Assembly (NCBI GenBank): GCA_001940755.1
Contig: MEHH01000205.1
Span: 1-5,435, forward strand
Direction: 5' to 3'
From: Candidatus Heimdallarchaeota archaeon AB_125
GTDB lineage: Archaea; Asgardarchaeota; Heimdallarchaeia; Heimdallarchaeales; Heimdallarchaeaceae
DNA: 5,435 nt
Made by a program: the position numbers and the translations under genes. This document shows positions 5,137 through 5,435 of the stretch, in pieces (position 1 is the stretch's first letter; each line of letters begins with the position of its first letter). The notes beneath the pieces are model-generated. The model was not told the origin of the DNA. It worked only from the letters and a program-made list of their open reading frames with translations, and ran no database searches.

Positions 5137-5435
5137 ATGAAGGATAAGAAACTCATGAAAGATTCTAAACATGGTAGATACTATACTGTACCTTTCAGTC
5201 GTAATAGAGACATTGTAGTTGATTTCATTTCTCTTGGTAAGGAAACTATGAAGGTTTATGCTATTGGAGAACTTGATGTCACTCTTCCTCTCAAGAAAAT
5301 TGCTGAATACAAAGAAAAAGGAATTAAGCTTTCTTTTACAGCATACATATCTTATGTTTTTGTTCAAACCATACTTGATCATCCCTTTATGCAAGCAATA
5401 AAATGGAAAAGAAGAAAGATGGTTATATATGAGGA
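5137..5435 (+). CDS. E2-like (CAT-fold) acyltransferase, 3' end outside the window
   Basis: The 99 residues in the window match the beginning of the catalytic domain of 2-oxo acid dehydrogenase E2 acyltransferases, which share a fold with chloramphenicol acetyltransferase. Diagnostic stretches are PFSRNRDIVVDFISLGKE (19-36), the strand YAIGELDVT with the following helix (41-58), and LSFTAYISYVFVQTILDHP (65-83), where E2 proteins have a similar 'SFTAFI...A...HP' run. I recall a family of short stand-alone proteins of this kind annotated as E2 subunits. No lipoyl or E1/E3-binding domain precedes the catalytic part, so it is unlikely to be a normal swinging-arm subunit and may transfer another acyl group. 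The catalytic HxxxD motif would lie beyond the window and cannot be checked. The ATG at 5137 is the first after an in-frame TAA (5116-5118); ATG 5155 is an alternative. Probably cytosolic. Confidence 0.8.
   Translation, partial: MKDKKLMKDSKHGRYYTVPFSRNRDIVVDFISLGKETMKVYAIGELDVTLPLKKIAEYKEKGIKLSFTAYISYVFVQTILDHPFMQAIKWKRRKMVIYE

Noticed and set aside
5131..5394. Minus-strand 87-residue open frame
   Set aside because: It is antisense to the E2-like gene, whose plus-strand translation matches a known family, and it shows no ribosome-binding site or domain.

Overview
The window looks archaeal and low in GC. TATA-like boxes lie about 25-40 bases before several starts. Two genes have a box so close to the ATG that their mRNAs should be leaderless or nearly so. 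Other genes carry ribosome-binding sites matching the GGTGATCC part of the anti-16S sequence. Stops are followed by U-rich stretches, and the secreted proteins are rich in N-glycosylation sequons. The short exoproteins ending in one membrane helix plus a Lys/Arg tail, and the overall gene style, suggest an Asgard archaeon, possibly Heimdallarchaeia-like. That placement is inference and weak.

Left part (1-2874): a TPR-repeat protein on the minus strand, cut by the window start, is divergent from an aldo/keto reductase with a TTG start. The 119-base gap between them holds both ribosome-binding sites and an AT-rich palindrome that may serve both promoters. Next, on the plus strand with its own promoter, is a cytosolic M28-family zinc peptidase with about 90 extra residues between two conserved active-site motifs, ending in a hairpin plus U-rich terminator.

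Middle and right (2960-5041): a small cell-surface locus. A 186-residue protein with an N-terminal membrane anchor and no recognised family points towards two tandem minus-strand paralogues of 182 and 184 residues. Each paralogue has a signal peptide, an ectodomain of about 135 residues, one C-terminal membrane helix and a basic tail. They are about 65% identical by hand alignment, share five sequon positions, and share the same promoter and ribosome-binding-site layout. This locus is the least explained and most interesting part of the window.

Right edge (5137-5435): the start of a plus-strand gene resembling the catalytic (CAT-fold) domain of 2-oxo acid dehydrogenase E2 acyltransferases, with no lipoyl domain in front, cut by the window end. 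The metabolic genes (reductase, peptidase, acyltransferase) show no evident shared pathway. No RNA genes, CRISPR arrays, insertion sequences or origins were seen, and no gene-free stretch exceeds about 230 bases.
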